Source: Paracamarosporium sp. OC-R06-R3 (Eukaryota > Ascomycota > Dothideomycetes > Pleosporales > Didymosphaeriaceae). Taken from it: a stretch of DNA of 64,000 nt. The DNA lies in contig JACVRA010000192.1 in the NCBI GenBank assembly GCA_019828545.1, forward strand, positions 1-64,000, read 5' to 3'. Shown here piece by piece: positions 37,301 to 50,696 of this stretch (position 1 is its first letter; each line of letters starts with the position of its first letter). A model generated the notes under the pieces. The model had not been told where the DNA came from, searched no databases, and saw only the letters and a program-made list of their open reading frames with translations. The position numbers and the translations under genes were made by a program.

Positions 37301-40300
37301 GAAGAGAGATTCTGAAACGATTTCGGTCGTTCGTGTAGCTGTCGTAGTGTTGCTAAGGCTCTGCTGAACCAATTCAGTGGATGTGGACGAGATCTCACGA
37401 GTGATCTCAGTTGAGTGTGACGACTCTTCCTTGCGAACGCTCTTGTAATATGAGCTTGCGTAATTGAAGATGGAAAGAGCGACCGCATAGTGCCCGAGCG
37501 ACTTGACAGTTTTGGCGAAACTTGTGAGACGAACGACGATGCTCTCAGAGTATGCAAGCTGATGCTGCTCGTATTGTTTCCAGACAGAGATGAGCACTGA
37601 CGAGGACTCAGTGGTGCGCTTCTGGGAGATCAAAAACTTGGAGTAAGCTGCAGTGACGTCAAGATGCTGCTCGTGCCACTCCACCGACTGAACAGTTCGG
37701 CACCGGTGGGAGATCTGTTGCCAAAGTTCGACGTAACTCTTTTCGGCCAGAACGATCTCTCCTCGAGCAAGATACTCTTCAGCCCGGCGAAGCCAGATGA
37801 CAACCTGGTTCGTGTCAAAGATATCAATGGCCTCACTTTCGTCATCGTCGGTAGTAAAGAACGATTCTTTGTACGTCTCAATCTCACGATCGTCCTTACT
37901 CTTGCCGAGCGCCACGCTCAGTCGGCCGTACAGGTCCTTAGCCTCATGCGAGTGCTTGCCATATTCCTCGATTGTGGCCTCTTGGATTAGCCGATAAACT
38001 TCCTGTGCACGCTCTTCCTCTTTGATGGAAACATAGAGCTGAGCCAAAGTTTCTCGAGTCTGAATGACCAACTGGGAGGAACGGCTATACAGTCTTTCAT
38101 AAGCTGTAATGAGAATGATAAGCAGTTCCTCTCTATGCGTCATGATCTCAGTCCTTGTAGTGGTGGTAAAGCTGTCGGTGATTTTGAGGAAGCGCACGGC
38201 GCACTCAATGGTCACCGGGTGTACATCACTCAGGATTGTGCGACTGATCTTCGTAGAGGCGAAGTAATATGTCTGTGCTTCTTTCGGCTTGGATAGCGTG
38301 GTATAGAGAGTAGCGCATGTCAAGTACGTCTGAAGTACAGCAGGGTGGTTTTCTGTGAGGACGCGCTTGCGAATACCGGCCACAAGCACGTGCGTATTGA
38401 CAGCGTCCGTGGCAGGAAGTTGCGCACTCCAGCAACTCTGTTCTAGAATGGCCAAAGTTGTGGTATCGGGAAAGACGTTTTGCAGTTCAGTTGATGGCTT
38501 GAACTCTGACAGGTTGATAGAGTAGAAAGGGGTTTGGCGGAAATGATCGACCCAATAACGAACGATATATTCAAGGAAATGGTGTTGATGGAAGAGGCGA
38601 TCAGCAAGATTAAGGTCGAATCCGTCAACAACTGGTTCTCTCTTCTCACGTAGAGTAGCCTTGACATAGGCGAGGATTCGTAGTAAAATGCCAGTCTGGC
38701 TATCCTTGACGGGAACCGGGATCTGGTTCCGATGCGCAAGGTCTCGCAGGGTTGCTTGAATGAAAGGGTGCTTGAAGCGAACGATGTGCTCTTGAGCCGT
38801 GATAAAAGACCGCAGAGAGTGTATCGTAGAATGGATATCAATGGCAGTGTGGGATATCGTCGCTCGCTGTACATCAATGGAAAAGAGAGAATGAATCTCC
38901 TCAATCGTCAAAGGGCGCTCCGTGGTTAGAAGCCATGCGAGGAGGACCTTTGCATCGTTCGTAATCGATAGAGACGTAAACAGCTTCAAGACCAGGCTCT
39001 GAACGTCGCCCTGAGAGGCTTTCAGGAGCTCTACGGTCTTGTTGAAGCCTTCGCTCGATTTTTCAAGATTGAGGAGCTCGCATGCAACGCCAGCCCATAG
39101 GAACGATCCTTTTGTCGCATGGATAAGCTGGTCGAGGACTGTCTCCTGCTCGGGGCCAGGCTTGGTGTGGAAGTGCTGGTTGTTTATGAGAGCGCGGAGG
39201 ATGACAGCATGAATGTCATCATGGATGTCCTCGTTTGAGATCTCATAGCGCGTTCCATGACTAGAAGTTGACAACGCTGGTGAAGATAGGACAATAAGCC
39301 TTGCCCTCACCCCCTGACCAACGGCATGCAGCAGCTTCTCAAGCGTTACAGATGCCTTTTGAGCACCTTTAAGCTCATCAAGACCATCTATAACGATGAT
39401 GAGATCGTTTCCACCCTCGATAGGCTGCTTAAGGATATCAGAAAGGGCTTTCCAGAGCACTTCTTCGTATGATTGGCTGGTAGCAGCATTCTTGCACTCG
39501 CCATACGCCCAGACCAATGCGTAGTACATCGCCACGTTACCCACCCTCAAGTTGAGGAGTTGGAAAAGTAGTGACTTGACCAACGCGAGTGAGGTAGCAT
39601 GTGAAGGAATGGAAGCATCTACATAAATGTTAGCATTCGGGCTACCTCGACAGCAATCATGATAGTACTCACTTATGGATACAAAGGCAGTGTCGTAGGA
39701 CTTTTTGCTAATGGGACGTTGCAGCCTGTCGGTGATCGATCCCGCCAAAGTGCTCTTTCCGGATCCCCGCTGCCCAGTGATGTGGAAAATCTGTTCTTTG
39801 CCGTTGATAAACCTGATGAGTGGCTTTTGAAACCATAAGCAGGTGAACTCAGCCTGGTTCTCGGCAACAATAGTGTGGTCACGGCTGAGCGTCGCAATGA
39901 CCCGGTCTTGGGGGGCTAGCCATCTACTAATCGCCTTGACATCCACGGCTTCATCGGTATCGAGGTCCTGTTTGATTTGAGAGCTCCATAAAGCCTCAAC
40001 AATCTTCTCTCGACGAGAATGAAAGCTGTCGATGGTGTCGCCGAACGTCTGGAATATGTCGATGCTGACTGAAGACGTCGATATTCCCTTGACAGCCTTA
40101 TAAAATGTGATGGCAACGCCTACCACGAGTGACAACAGGTCGGTGTACATTAGACACAGTTGCTCATGGAGCTCTGTTGTAGCTGCGAGCAATTCGGATC
40201 GGTGAAGGATCGCGGAGAAAGACAACGAGAACTTATAAAACACAGCAAAGGCACTGTCAAGGGCTGCTGAGTTTTCCGATCCAAGCTGGTTATGTTAGCA

Positions 40301-41158
40301 GCTGCTTCATAGGATAATGTTGAGACTTACTTCAAGGAGAAGTCGTGCATGACCATAGCCTAGGGAAGCAGCAGCATGACTGTCTACAGCAAACCCCTGG
40401 ATCGCTGAATTGAAGTTGTGAAGCTGCTCGGCAAAGAAAAGCGCCCTGATAAGTACACGGTCCCACCGGCTGCCTTTGTGTGGCAGTGTGGTGAGTCGTT
40501 CTGACCTGATCCATTCCAGAAATTGGATGAATGATGTGTCTTCAACGCCCTGGTACACGCCGGCACCGAGCTGGGCTATGCTCTTCTTCTTCAAGAATCC
40601 TGCAGTCTCTTGGACGAAACCAAGTCTGTAGTTATTACTGCTGTGGTGCACGACACGGTCGATGGAGCTGTAGTTGCCGCTCACAGAACGAGAGCCAGGT
40701 GAACCGACAAGCCCACTTTTCTTATACATGAAAGCTTTCGGTGTTTCGGTAGGGGTGGTTAAGCCATTGATACTGGCAAACGACGAGGTCATTGTGGGAG
40801 ATTGCATTGTTTCGGTCGTGGGAGGTTGGAGTTGTTCAGGAGATGTGGGTTGGGGTTCCGATGTAGTTCGAGTATCTTTTTCGGCAGGCAGATTTGTATC
40901 TACCCTATTATTTGTTGGAGGAGTGTGTGACTTCCTGAACCGATCTTTATGCTTTCCTATAGGCGAATTAATGATATGTGTAGTTGGAAAGAAGAAGTGA
41001 CCGACCAAATGGATTATATCTGAGTCCAAGCATGTGGAAGATGCTGGTGGCGGAAGGACAGCAGGAGCAGAAGGGCTTGCCCATAAATCATATCGATGTG
41101 GGTCTACGAAGGTTGAACAGACACTGTAAATACTTCGTCGCGGTCGCCGATCAGCCAT
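34352..41158 (-). CDS. Giant STAND protein: NACHT NTPase with TPR-like repeats
   Basis: Exons are 40331..41158, 39673..40285 and 34352..39618, giving about 2,235 aa. A helical N-terminal region (residues about 150-400) precedes a NACHT-type NTPase. Its Walker A is GQRGSGKST near residue 450 and its Walker B is LIIVIDGLDEL near 550, with the sensor-like LIVLSSPA. A winged-helix-like segment follows (LLAWLLTTERPLTIEEIHSLF). The remaining 1,500 residues are helical repeats of TPR type (many ETLAQLYVS, ETLAEVYRQQRR, ELVQLYSRQQK units). This is the NLR-like architecture of fungal STAND proteins, which can act in heterokaryon incompatibility and in response to other organisms; a housekeeping scaffold role is also possible. 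The intron at 39619..39672 is in frame and stop-free. A further 45-nt intron at 40957..41001 (GTCACT donor, CTATAG acceptor) would turn the N-terminus into HLVGKHKDRF and is plausible. The C-terminus is acidic. Confidence 0.85.
39619..39672 (-). other. In-frame, stop-free 54-nt intron in the NACHT gene
   Basis: It starts GTGAGT, carries TGCTAACAT near the end and closes TATGTAG. Its removal deletes 18 residues between the Walker A region and the following strand, giving FVSINASIPSHATSLALV. Confidence 0.8.
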
Positions 41159-43115
41159 GGCTTAGGTGGCTGGCTGTTCAGTGATGGCGGCATTTCCGGC
41201 ACAAGGGTTACTTATTGGAGTGAATGCAATGTAGATCACCCAGCATCTTTGCGCTCGCATTCATGTACACATTCAGTGATAGGCTGCAGATCAGAGATCC
41301 TGGCACTCCTTCCTGACGGCTGAATAGATGCATAGCCAAGGGCCCGGTTGATGAGGAGTCGAAGATATGTTGTGCTCTGGGAATTGAAACATGCTCCCCA
41401 CACTCAGCTTCGCTCGTCCAACCAAGCGGGTCGTACTCGCTTAGCAATTGCTTGAGAGTATTGATTGGATGGGTGGCATCTGTCCTTGCGTAGTACCTCA
41501 GCTCTCGCTAATTATCGTTCTGTTCACAGCGTGTGGAGATTGGTAACCGCCATGCAGATTTCGCCGGGATAGGTAGTGGGAACACCTAATGTGTGATTTA
41601 CTGTTCCTTAGAACACTTTCTTGTTTTAGTCTTGTCAAGCACTACCCAGAAAAAGCTGTGAAGGATCGTGATCATCGTCACCCAGCTCCAGTCGAGACCG
41701 TTCTTCGATAGCAAAATATAGCCGAGTATTGGATGGAAGTCAACCAAACGCAAATTCTAAAGTAGTTGCATACTCTAAGACCATGCGTGATCGACCAGCA
41801 TCAAAAGTGGAGGTGTCGAATCAAGCAGGCGTTGGGGAGTTGATATCGGCGACTCATGCAAAAGAGTTTCTCTCCAACGTTAGCTGCCAACCACTGCATA
41901 ATTCCGACTATCTGGATCAGAGCCAACGGGTGTTATCATGAGTCGCACGACCATTGGTGATGTTCAGGGAGGGTTGCCATGAAGCATCCATCGTAGCTGA
42001 GGTGTAGATTGCCCAGCATTGCCGCTGCAGAAATGTGCAGAGGCCTTCCGACCGAGCCGACGAGGGTTCCGTGTCCAACACAGCCTTTTGTGCTTTTTCA
42101 CGGCATCGAACGGACGGAAATACGTTGTTCATTTCCGTGGTCGAATGTGGCGAGCTGAAGCCACTGCGGGGTCGCCTATTTGTTCCGAAATGGGCATTCT
42201 CAGGCAGCCTCAAAAAGCAAATATGCTCCTGGGCAATGCACGACCACGAAAGATGCAGAGCCTTGCATAACGGGGGTGTGGGGGACGGGTGGTGGTTGGA
42301 ATAGAGGCTGCAGGCTGGGGCCGTGGCGCTAATCTCAGCCTCAGCATCCATGCAATCACATCATTAAGTTGGGTTTAGACTGTGACAAAGTAAGTAGGTG
42401 TTATAGATCCAGACCAATATTTACCGTCTAATTGGGAAGCGGTCGGCCCGCCGCTCTATACAGGGAACCCTAATTGGGGAATGCGGGTCGGAGCTGTGCG
42501 CCAGGCGTGTGAGGCTTGCTGCGTCGCACGAAGATGGGGACATGGCAACCGAACGCGACACAGGTCGGCGACCAAACCCAACGGTTCCTCGCTGCCGAAC
42601 GACCCTTTGTAATACCTTTTTCGCGGTCCAGGTTTGTGATTCGCGTATTGCAACCGAGTGCTACCCGTACACGTCAATGCATGGACGACCCCCACTCGAG
42701 ATCATCGCGGAGGACGTGAACACAGCAGGCAGGTCTTACGATGCATGATGCATGCTTCGACCTATCTCTCAGTTCTTTTGGTGCCAGCCGGGAGCGTGCA
42801 CAACTGCTCAGTTTTATGCAAGCTCCCACACTTGCACGACGACGACGACGACCCAACAGTTCAAAACCCTTGCATCCGAAGTGGCATACACGCGATGCAA
42901 GGCAGCGAGATCAAAAGACCACACGGTGCATATGCAACCAAGTGAAGAACCATGACTCAATATTAGATGGAGGCTAGGCAGCTCTCCCTATGCAAACACT
43001 CAATGGACGAAGATGAATAACCCCGCAATGCCAGACGTACAAGCTTCAAACACCATGCCGATGCAGCGGCCGTTAACGTTACCTATCAGCCGACCAACCC
43101 CTCACCACCCAGAAC
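41159..43115. other. Two-kilobase gap between NACHT and receptor genes
   Basis: Contains only overlapping short frames (at most 144 codons) on both strands with no recognisable domain. There is a short (GAC)n run near 42838. It should hold the promoter of the NACHT gene and the 3' UTR of the receptor gene. No RNA gene was identified. Confidence 0.5.
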
Positions 43116-45209
43116 TCAATTCTGCTGGAGCACAGCCCCGCCGTTACTCTCAGCCATCCTACCCGCATGCTCCTGATCACCCAGTGTGACTTCAGCCTCA
43201 CCCGTGAGCCCTTCCTCATACGTAGCGAACTCCAGCCGCTCTTCTCCGGGACTCTCAATGGTTTCCAACCCCGTCACTGCCGTACTTCTCCTTCTTCTTC
43301 TCCTCCTCGCCACCCTCGCCGCCCTCGCCGCGTGCTCCGCATCGTCCATCACCCTGTTCGCCGCCCTGCGATCCTCCTTCTCAAGTTCTAGCCTCGCCCT
43401 GGCCATCTCCACCTGATTTTTCGTGTAGTCCGAGCTCGAGCCGCTATGTCGTGAACCCGCGTTTCTACCGGTACGCATCACGTTGTCCATCCATGTTTCG
43501 TGTTGCGCGTACGGCGTATCAGGGTTGGGCTCCATATACGCGCGGTGCAGCGTCTTGCTGGGCCGTAGACGCGGGAGTACCAGAGCGCCATCTGCTTGTG
43601 GGCAGAATGTGCGCCACCACATGAAGGAGCCGAGGAAGGTACCGTCAGAGGAGGGGATGTGGCGCCAGGGTCGTTCGCGGAGGGAGAAGATGAGGCAGTC
43701 GATGGCGCCCATGAAGGTCAGGCAGATGGAGTTGACAAGGGATAGCCAGTATAGTGGATGTGTTGCGAACGTGTCCTTGTACATCATACAGTGGTTGATG
43801 AAGGGGATGAGCCAGACGAGGACGTACACCATGGGGTAGATGAACATAAGGCGAAGTTGTCGGTGGATGCGAATCCTTTTCTGAGCCATTTGACGTTGCA
43901 TGTGCTGAGATGGGGTGGCTGACAGTGGCGAGGCACGTCCGTCGGAGTTGTCGCTGCTGCGATCTTGAGGAACTCCCTTTTCCTTGTCCAGGGTAGGTGT
44001 GTTGGTGGAGTTGGTAGTGTTGGTAGTGTTGGCGGAGTTGGCGGAGTTGGTGGTGTTAACGGTGTTATGTGTTGCCAATGGAGGAAGCATATAGCAGCGA
44101 TCTACAGTATGTGAGCTTTCAGGCAATGAATATGCGCGACTGGCGTTATTCGCGAAGTCGGTATGAGATCCCACTGAGGCCACAACAGATGCCCTGCGCG
44201 TACCGGTCATGGAAGCGACTGAAGAGCCCCTATGGACCTGGCTGCCCTGATGTTCTGTCATTTCAAGAGGGGACGCCGAGCTCGTAGACATGATGGGAGT
44301 TTCGGTGGAGACTGAAGCTTTCTCGTCTTTCATCGTGTTTGAGAGTGCGCGAAATTCAAACCCAACACGCGCATAGATTGCAATTGCAAGAGTAAGGATG
44401 ATGATAGCAATCAAATAGCGAGGGATCCATTGCAGCGCCAGTCGATACCAAAACGGTCTCAAAGGAAGCGAGCAAAAGGGACCCTGCGACATATAACCCC
44501 ATCGAGGATTGATAAAGGCCAAACCAGCCATAATGGCAGGTATGAGCAGTGCACCAACGTAGACTTGGTAACGATATGGATACAAACCATCCGAGCGGAT
44601 CGTGTTGGAAGGGCGAAACACTTGGAGCGCGGTGTGTATTGCGATGCAGAGCACGGCATAGTCTGCATTGCGCCATCAGTAGAGGATGTGGAAGCAAAGA
44701 CCAATTGTACTGACCAGCTGTCTCGGTACCGAATTGCACAAAAAACCCACCGGACTGGCAGAATGAACTTTCTGTAATGATACCGCGATGAGCAATTGAA
44801 ACGACGGCCAGTAGGAACAGCCACATTGCTTTCATCATATCTCCAAATATCAACAACATAATGAGCCTAGCCATGATTAAAGTGAGAACCGACGTCATGA
44901 CAGTGCAACGCACCTATGACGGAAGCGCTTTTCCATTCGACAAAACCAGTAAAAACAAGCAAAAGAGGCCACCATGCTAATGGCGGCGAAGGCCGCCGAG
45001 GCGACTCTCAAGGTGTGGGTTTGATCGCTGGTATACAGCTTGGAAGACGAAGAACCGTTGTAGTGTGACACATTCGGCAAGGGGGAGGATGCAGCTTGCG
45101 AGAGCAGCGAGCTTGCTGTGAGCAAGATGAGAACATAGCAGCGAGGAAGAGATATGATATAAGAACACCGATGAAGTCGCCAACAATCGGACTTGGCGGA
45201 ATTCGTCAT
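43116..45209 (-). CDS. Git3/Gpr1-type seven-helix receptor (carbon sensing)
   Basis: Exons are 44914..45209, 44715..44866 and 43116..44662, giving 664 aa. The family couples to Gpa2-type G-alpha proteins and the cAMP-PKA pathway; yeast Gpr1 and fission yeast Git3 sense glucose, Neurospora GPR-4 carbon source. A signal-peptide-like hydrophobic stretch precedes a Ser/Asn-rich extracellular end. Helices I-V lie in the first 300 residues (AASAAFAAISMVAS-like, LIMLLIFGDMMKAMWLFLL, YVGALLIPAIMAGLAF, YLIAIIILTLAIAIYA). A long third cytoplasmic loop of about 170 residues carries an Asn/Thr tract. Helices VI and VII (MFIYPMVYVLVWLIPFINH, WLSLVNSICLTFMGAIDCLIF) follow; the block ending in SLRERPWRH is the Gpa2-coupling C-terminal signature. 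The cytosolic tail is long and basic (RRRRRRR). The ligand cannot be told from sequence. Confidence 0.88.
43991..44070. repeat. Coding minisatellite (GTTGGTAGT-like units)
   Basis: Imperfect 9-nt units such as GTTGGTGGA, GTTGGTAGT and GTTGGCGGA repeat about eight times. On the coding strand they encode the Asn/Thr/Ser tract (NTTNSANSANTTNTTNSTN) in the third cytoplasmic loop of the receptor. Confidence 0.8.
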
Positions 45210-45893
45210 GCTGATCTTTACAGATCGTCATCTGCGAACGGGTGCCAATTGACTACTCGTGGACGCGGCAGACGCAAGGGAATGTTATATGACAAGTTTA
45301 GCTTGCTTGTCGTGTGGGGTTTGGTGTTGTTTCTACAACAAGAAGTGCAAGAATCGTACGAGTCTCTGATGGAACTGATTGCTATATTAATTCCTCAGAA
45401 TTCGCAAGGTGAGGTTCCACTGGCTTTTAGTGTGATGCCGATGCTGAAAACAGGTGAGACGCAAAGGAATGGTATACTGGCCCCAAGTGTTCGGTAGCGA
45501 TACCGCGCACAACACAGTCCGATTCTCCCAAGGTTATCATAGATTGACGAGTGTAGAAGACGAGCATCTTTTGATCCTAAACCCAGCTTTAAGGAACATA
45601 TTCACATGCCTCACGGGCACGAATCGTCATCCACCAGTAACCGTTCTGTTGGCATTCTCTTCGGTTTGATTTGCCAATACCCCCTCTCCACGTGCAATGC
45701 ATCCACACAGGGCTTCCAAGGTTGAGAGACAAGTCATCCGGTCTGAAAGCACATGAATACTAATCGTCATTCCATCCGCGCCATGAGACAGATGTGATGC
45801 ATTGCCGCGCGGTGATGGTTGAGACTTGCCGCTCCCGATACTGTTTCTCGCATATCAATCCATCACACGCCGAGTAAGTGCTTTGTTGTGTAC

Positions 45894-46745
45894 TCAGTCA
45901 AATGACTCGGCAAGGACGATGAGTGAGAAGCGCAGATCACCACCGCCAGCAGCTGCCTCACGCTTGAGGAAGCTCCGGACGCCAAGGTCTAGAGCCTTGT
46001 CGCTGAGCACATCTTCGTCGGCAGCAAGCTGCCCACGGTTCAAGGGGCCTTTGCGGCGGCCATCCATTTCCCACAGGTTGTTGTTCTGTGACTTTACAAA
46101 GCATACGTAGTGTAAGTCAACATCGGCTTCGGCGGCTGGCGCGGCAGTATCACCTCTAGCTCCAGCCTCTTGGTGTGCGGCTTCCAGCGTATTGGATTCG
46201 TACAACAGATCCGCCCGTTCTTTGGGTTTGAGGGGTATAGCGTCGCGCAGCAACTGGGCCAGGTTCGAGTCAGGATCTACAGGACGAATTAGTCTCTGCA
46301 CAGTGGAGGCGACTCAGCAAGCGGAACTACGGACCAATGTGATCTCGTGCCGCGCCGTTTGAGACTCCGTGAAGGAGGCCCATCAAGCCGCAAGCGTTGC
46401 TGATTGTCTGTTTGTACCAGACGACCTCTTCGTCAGGCCCGCTGCCTTCATACTCTGGGCGGTCTTTGTCTTCCTCGACGCGGAACTTCTCGTACGTCTC
46501 GTTCACGGGAAATATCAGCAGCAGCGCGTAGGCGGGCCGTGGCACAAAGGAGAGCAGTTCGGGCTCGTCAATGCTGAAAACATCGTGGAAAGCGAGCTTC
46601 TTGTTGAGACCCAGCTTGTGCACGAGCGCGCTCATCACCTCGGGGTTGTTCTCTGGCGAGGTGTCAACGGGCGCCCGAAGCATCTTGGAAATGACGTACC
46701 GAGCGGTATGAAGCTCTTCTTGCCTTGGCGAGAGAGTGGCTCCAT
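45894..46745 (-). CDS. yuh1: Ubiquitin C-terminal hydrolase, UCH-L3/Yuh1 type
   Basis: Exons are 46700..46745, 46335..46652 and 45894..46276, giving 248 aa. The peptidase C12 enzyme releases ubiquitin or NEDD8/Rub1 from small adducts and precursors. The catalytic triad is visible: Cys103 in TISNACGLMGLLHG, His177 in DVDLHYVCFVK and Asp193 in LWEMDGRRKGPL. The crossover loop lies between Cys and His, here with an Ala/Glu-rich insertion (residues about 150-172). The first intron begins after 15 codons and its exon ends FIPL, joined to ENNPEVMSALVHKLG, the usual UCH N-terminus. The second intron has a GTCCGT donor, somewhat unusual at +3. The size is normal for single-domain UCHs, with no UCH37-type extension. 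Confidence 0.94.
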
Positions 46746-47070
46746 GTTGGCGGGTTGGTTGAAGCAGCCAAGTGTGGTGGGGTGGCAGAGGAGGGCGAGC
46801 TGCTGTACGCGACGCGGGGTACTCGCAAGTGGCGTCACAGGCAGGTGCTGAGCCCCTCCAGCCGTCAGTGCCCGTGCTTGAACGGATTATGTACACAAGG
46901 TCAGATTGACGGTGCTTGAGCTGGACTGCATATACATCTGAGGACGCCTGTTGGCAAGCTCCCCGTCGACCAAGAGGCACGCGATGCGGAGGCCTGTGCG
47001 CGGCGGTGCCTGGCGCGTTCCAGCGGTGCCCCTCGGTGAATTTTGAGCTGCATATTGAGTCACGTTGGCC
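46746..47070. promoter_or_regulatory. Shared divergent promoter UCH / Arc1-like
   Basis: The segment separates opposed start codons. If the downstream ATG at 47278 is the main start of the Arc1-like gene, the promoter-leader zone extends to 47277 and includes a CCAAT at about 47118. Confidence 0.45.
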
Positions 47071-48692
47071 ATGCGAGTCCACAGTCTTTCTGCTGCTCGC
47101 CTCCGGAGCACTCTTCTCCAATTGCCCCGTCACAAGCCTCCACCACTTGCCCGACTGCCTCACGCGACCCCCGCGCGGCTGCACAGCACGGTTTTCACGC
47201 CATACAACCACCTCCTGACTTTCTTTACCCCGCTCCGGCCGCTGTTGATCGATTTCTTCCGACCTGCACTGCCCGCCATGGCGACCGCAACCCTCGACGA
47301 GAGCCTGCTCACCTTCCTCAAGTCCCACGCGCCCAACAATGCCTCCTCCGAGACCGATGCCGTCAAGGCCTCCCAGGCCCTCTTCCCTTCCGTTACCTAC
47401 ACCGACGCCGACAAAGCTGAGCTCAACCAGTGGCTGACCTCTGCCTCACACGTTGCCGCTGAGGGCGAAGACGCCGCCAAAGCTGCTGAGCGTCTATCCT
47501 CCCTAAACACCCACCTGGCTAGCCGAACCACCGTCCTCGGCACGAAGCCCTCCGTCGCTGATATCGCCCTCTACCAGAAGCTCGCACCCGTTGTATCGAG
47601 TTGGAGTGCTGAAGAGAGGACTGGAGAACAGGGACACCACCACATTGTCCGCCATGTCGACTTTGTACAAAATTCTCCACTCTTCGGTCTGAAGCTGGAC
47701 AACAAGGTCAATGTTGACCTGGACAACGTTGTGTTCAAGATCAAGCCCGTGGACGCAAAGGCCGAGAAGGAACGCAAGAAGAAGGAGAAGGAAGCCGCGG
47801 CTGCCAATGCTGCGGCATCAGGCAGCGCTACGCCGACTACACTCACTGGCGACCAGGCCGCTGGAGACAAGAAGAGCAAGAAGGAGAAGGCCAAGGACAA
47901 GGCGCAGGCTGCCGGCGATGCTGTGGCCTCAACTGTAGCTGGCAAGGCTGGTGGAGCACCAGAGGGCGCTCCGACCCAGAAGAAAGAGAAGAAGCCCAAG
48001 CAGCCGAAACCCCAGAAGGCGTAAGTAGGACACACCGCGTAGGGAAAACCTTTCGCTGACACAGTGGTAGGCCTCCAGCCGACAAGCCTTTGTCACCTTG
48101 CCTCATCGACCTCCGCGTCGGACACATCTTGAAGGCGGAGCGACACCCTAATGCCGACTCATTGTACGTCAGTACCATTGCCTGCGGTGACCCTGCTGGC
48201 ACAGATAACACGTCCGAGTATGAGGGCCAGGTGGTGCGGACAGTATGCTCGGGCCTCAACGGTCTGATCCCGCTTGAAGAGATGCAAAACCGCAAGATCG
48301 TAGCTGTGTGCAATCTTAAGCCCGTCACCATGCGCGGCATCAAGTCTTGTGCCATGGTGTTGGCCGCTTCCCCGAGGGTTACCGAGGGAGAGGACAGCCA
48401 CAAGGGACCTGTGGAGCTTGTGAACCCTCCCTCGGACTCAAAAGCAGGCGACCGCGTGTTCTTCGAGGGTTGGGAGGGCGAACCTGAGGCTGTGCTGAAC
48501 CCCAAGAAGAAGGTATGGGAGACGATCCAGCCCGGTTTCACTACTACGGACTCTTTGGAGGTCGGATTCAACGTTGAAGATGTACCGCAGCTGTCAGGAG
48601 AGGGTGCGGAGAAGAAGACTGGCGTCGCTCAGCTCAAGACCGCAGCAGGCCTTTGCACGGTGACCACCCTGAAGGGAGCTACTGTGCGATAA
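47071..48692 (+). CDS. arc1: Arc1-like tRNA-binding protein (GST-like plus EMAP II-type domain)
   Basis: Exons end at 48020 and resume at 48071. From the ATG at 47278 the protein has 454 aa; from the in-frame ATG at 47071 it has 523 aa. The first 160 residues after 47278 are GST-C-like (LNTHLASRTTVLGTKPSVADIALYQ), used by yeast Arc1 to bind methionyl- and glutamyl-tRNA synthetases. A Lys/Ala-rich linker (KAEKERKKKEKE) binds tRNA non-specifically. The C-terminal domain (CLIDLRVGHILKAERHPNADSLYV, CNLKPVTMRGIKSCAMVLAAS) is the OB-fold tRNA-binding domain with EMAP II-like tail. The additional 69 N-terminal residues contain many Arg, Ser, Leu and only one acidic residue, as in a mitochondrial presequence. 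The downstream ATG has the stronger context (GCCGCC-like CCCGCCATGG), so both forms may be made by leaky scanning or alternative transcription starts. Confidence 0.88.
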
Positions 48693-49420
48693 AGCGCAAC
48701 CTGCCGCAAGCGAAAATACGCACACTCGGTCGTGGAATGACCTTATACAAGCAACTGCAACGTGCATTGACCCTGCTTCAAAATAGAGGTGAGGCGCAGT
48801 GTTGGATACCCAGAGTATACACACGCACGAGCTTTTCGAAAAGTCAAATGTAGAAGATAGATCGAAAACAGATCATGTCTTACACAAAGTCTGACATGCC
48901 TTGCATCAATAAGTTTAGTCTTTTGAAAGATACTGTGTACAGTCTCCTACAATTTACGCAATGGCCGATGCGTTCGCTCATGCATTGAAACACATACATG
49001 ACAAGACCAGCAATGTGTTCGTCTGCACAGGCATGAACAGGATAGACTATACGTGGAGGAAAGAATCTCCAATAGCCCACACAACAATGACACTTAGAGA
49101 CTTGTTTTTCGTTGAGGACTCAAAAGCTGAAAGTAGCTCAACATTCAGAAAAGCGAATTCAATCTACCACTCACTGAATGGAGGTGTACAGATCGTAACG
49201 TGATGGTGAAGCACGACCAACGCCATACCCAAAAGTGGCAATCTATCCGCCGCGAAAACCCTTAGTGGGGCGGCTTAGCTGCACTCTCGATCAACGTACT
49301 CTCGACCTTAATATCTGTCAGACCACGCAGGCAACCTGAATCCAGTTATCTAGCCACTCTTCGCTCCTCTAATAACTCCAATCTCTCACAACCCTCTCTC
49401 TCGCACTCATTGCCTGCAAG
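48693..49420. other. Intergenic, promoter of UDP-glucose epimerase
   Basis: Only an 80-codon frame without family resemblance. The final 100 bp are C/T-rich, fitting a leader for the epimerase. Confidence 0.5.

Positions 49421-50696
<1,276 letters not shown>

Noticed and set aside
42838..42852. Short (GAC)n run
   Set aside because: About five units, common in this genome and without coding or structural context.
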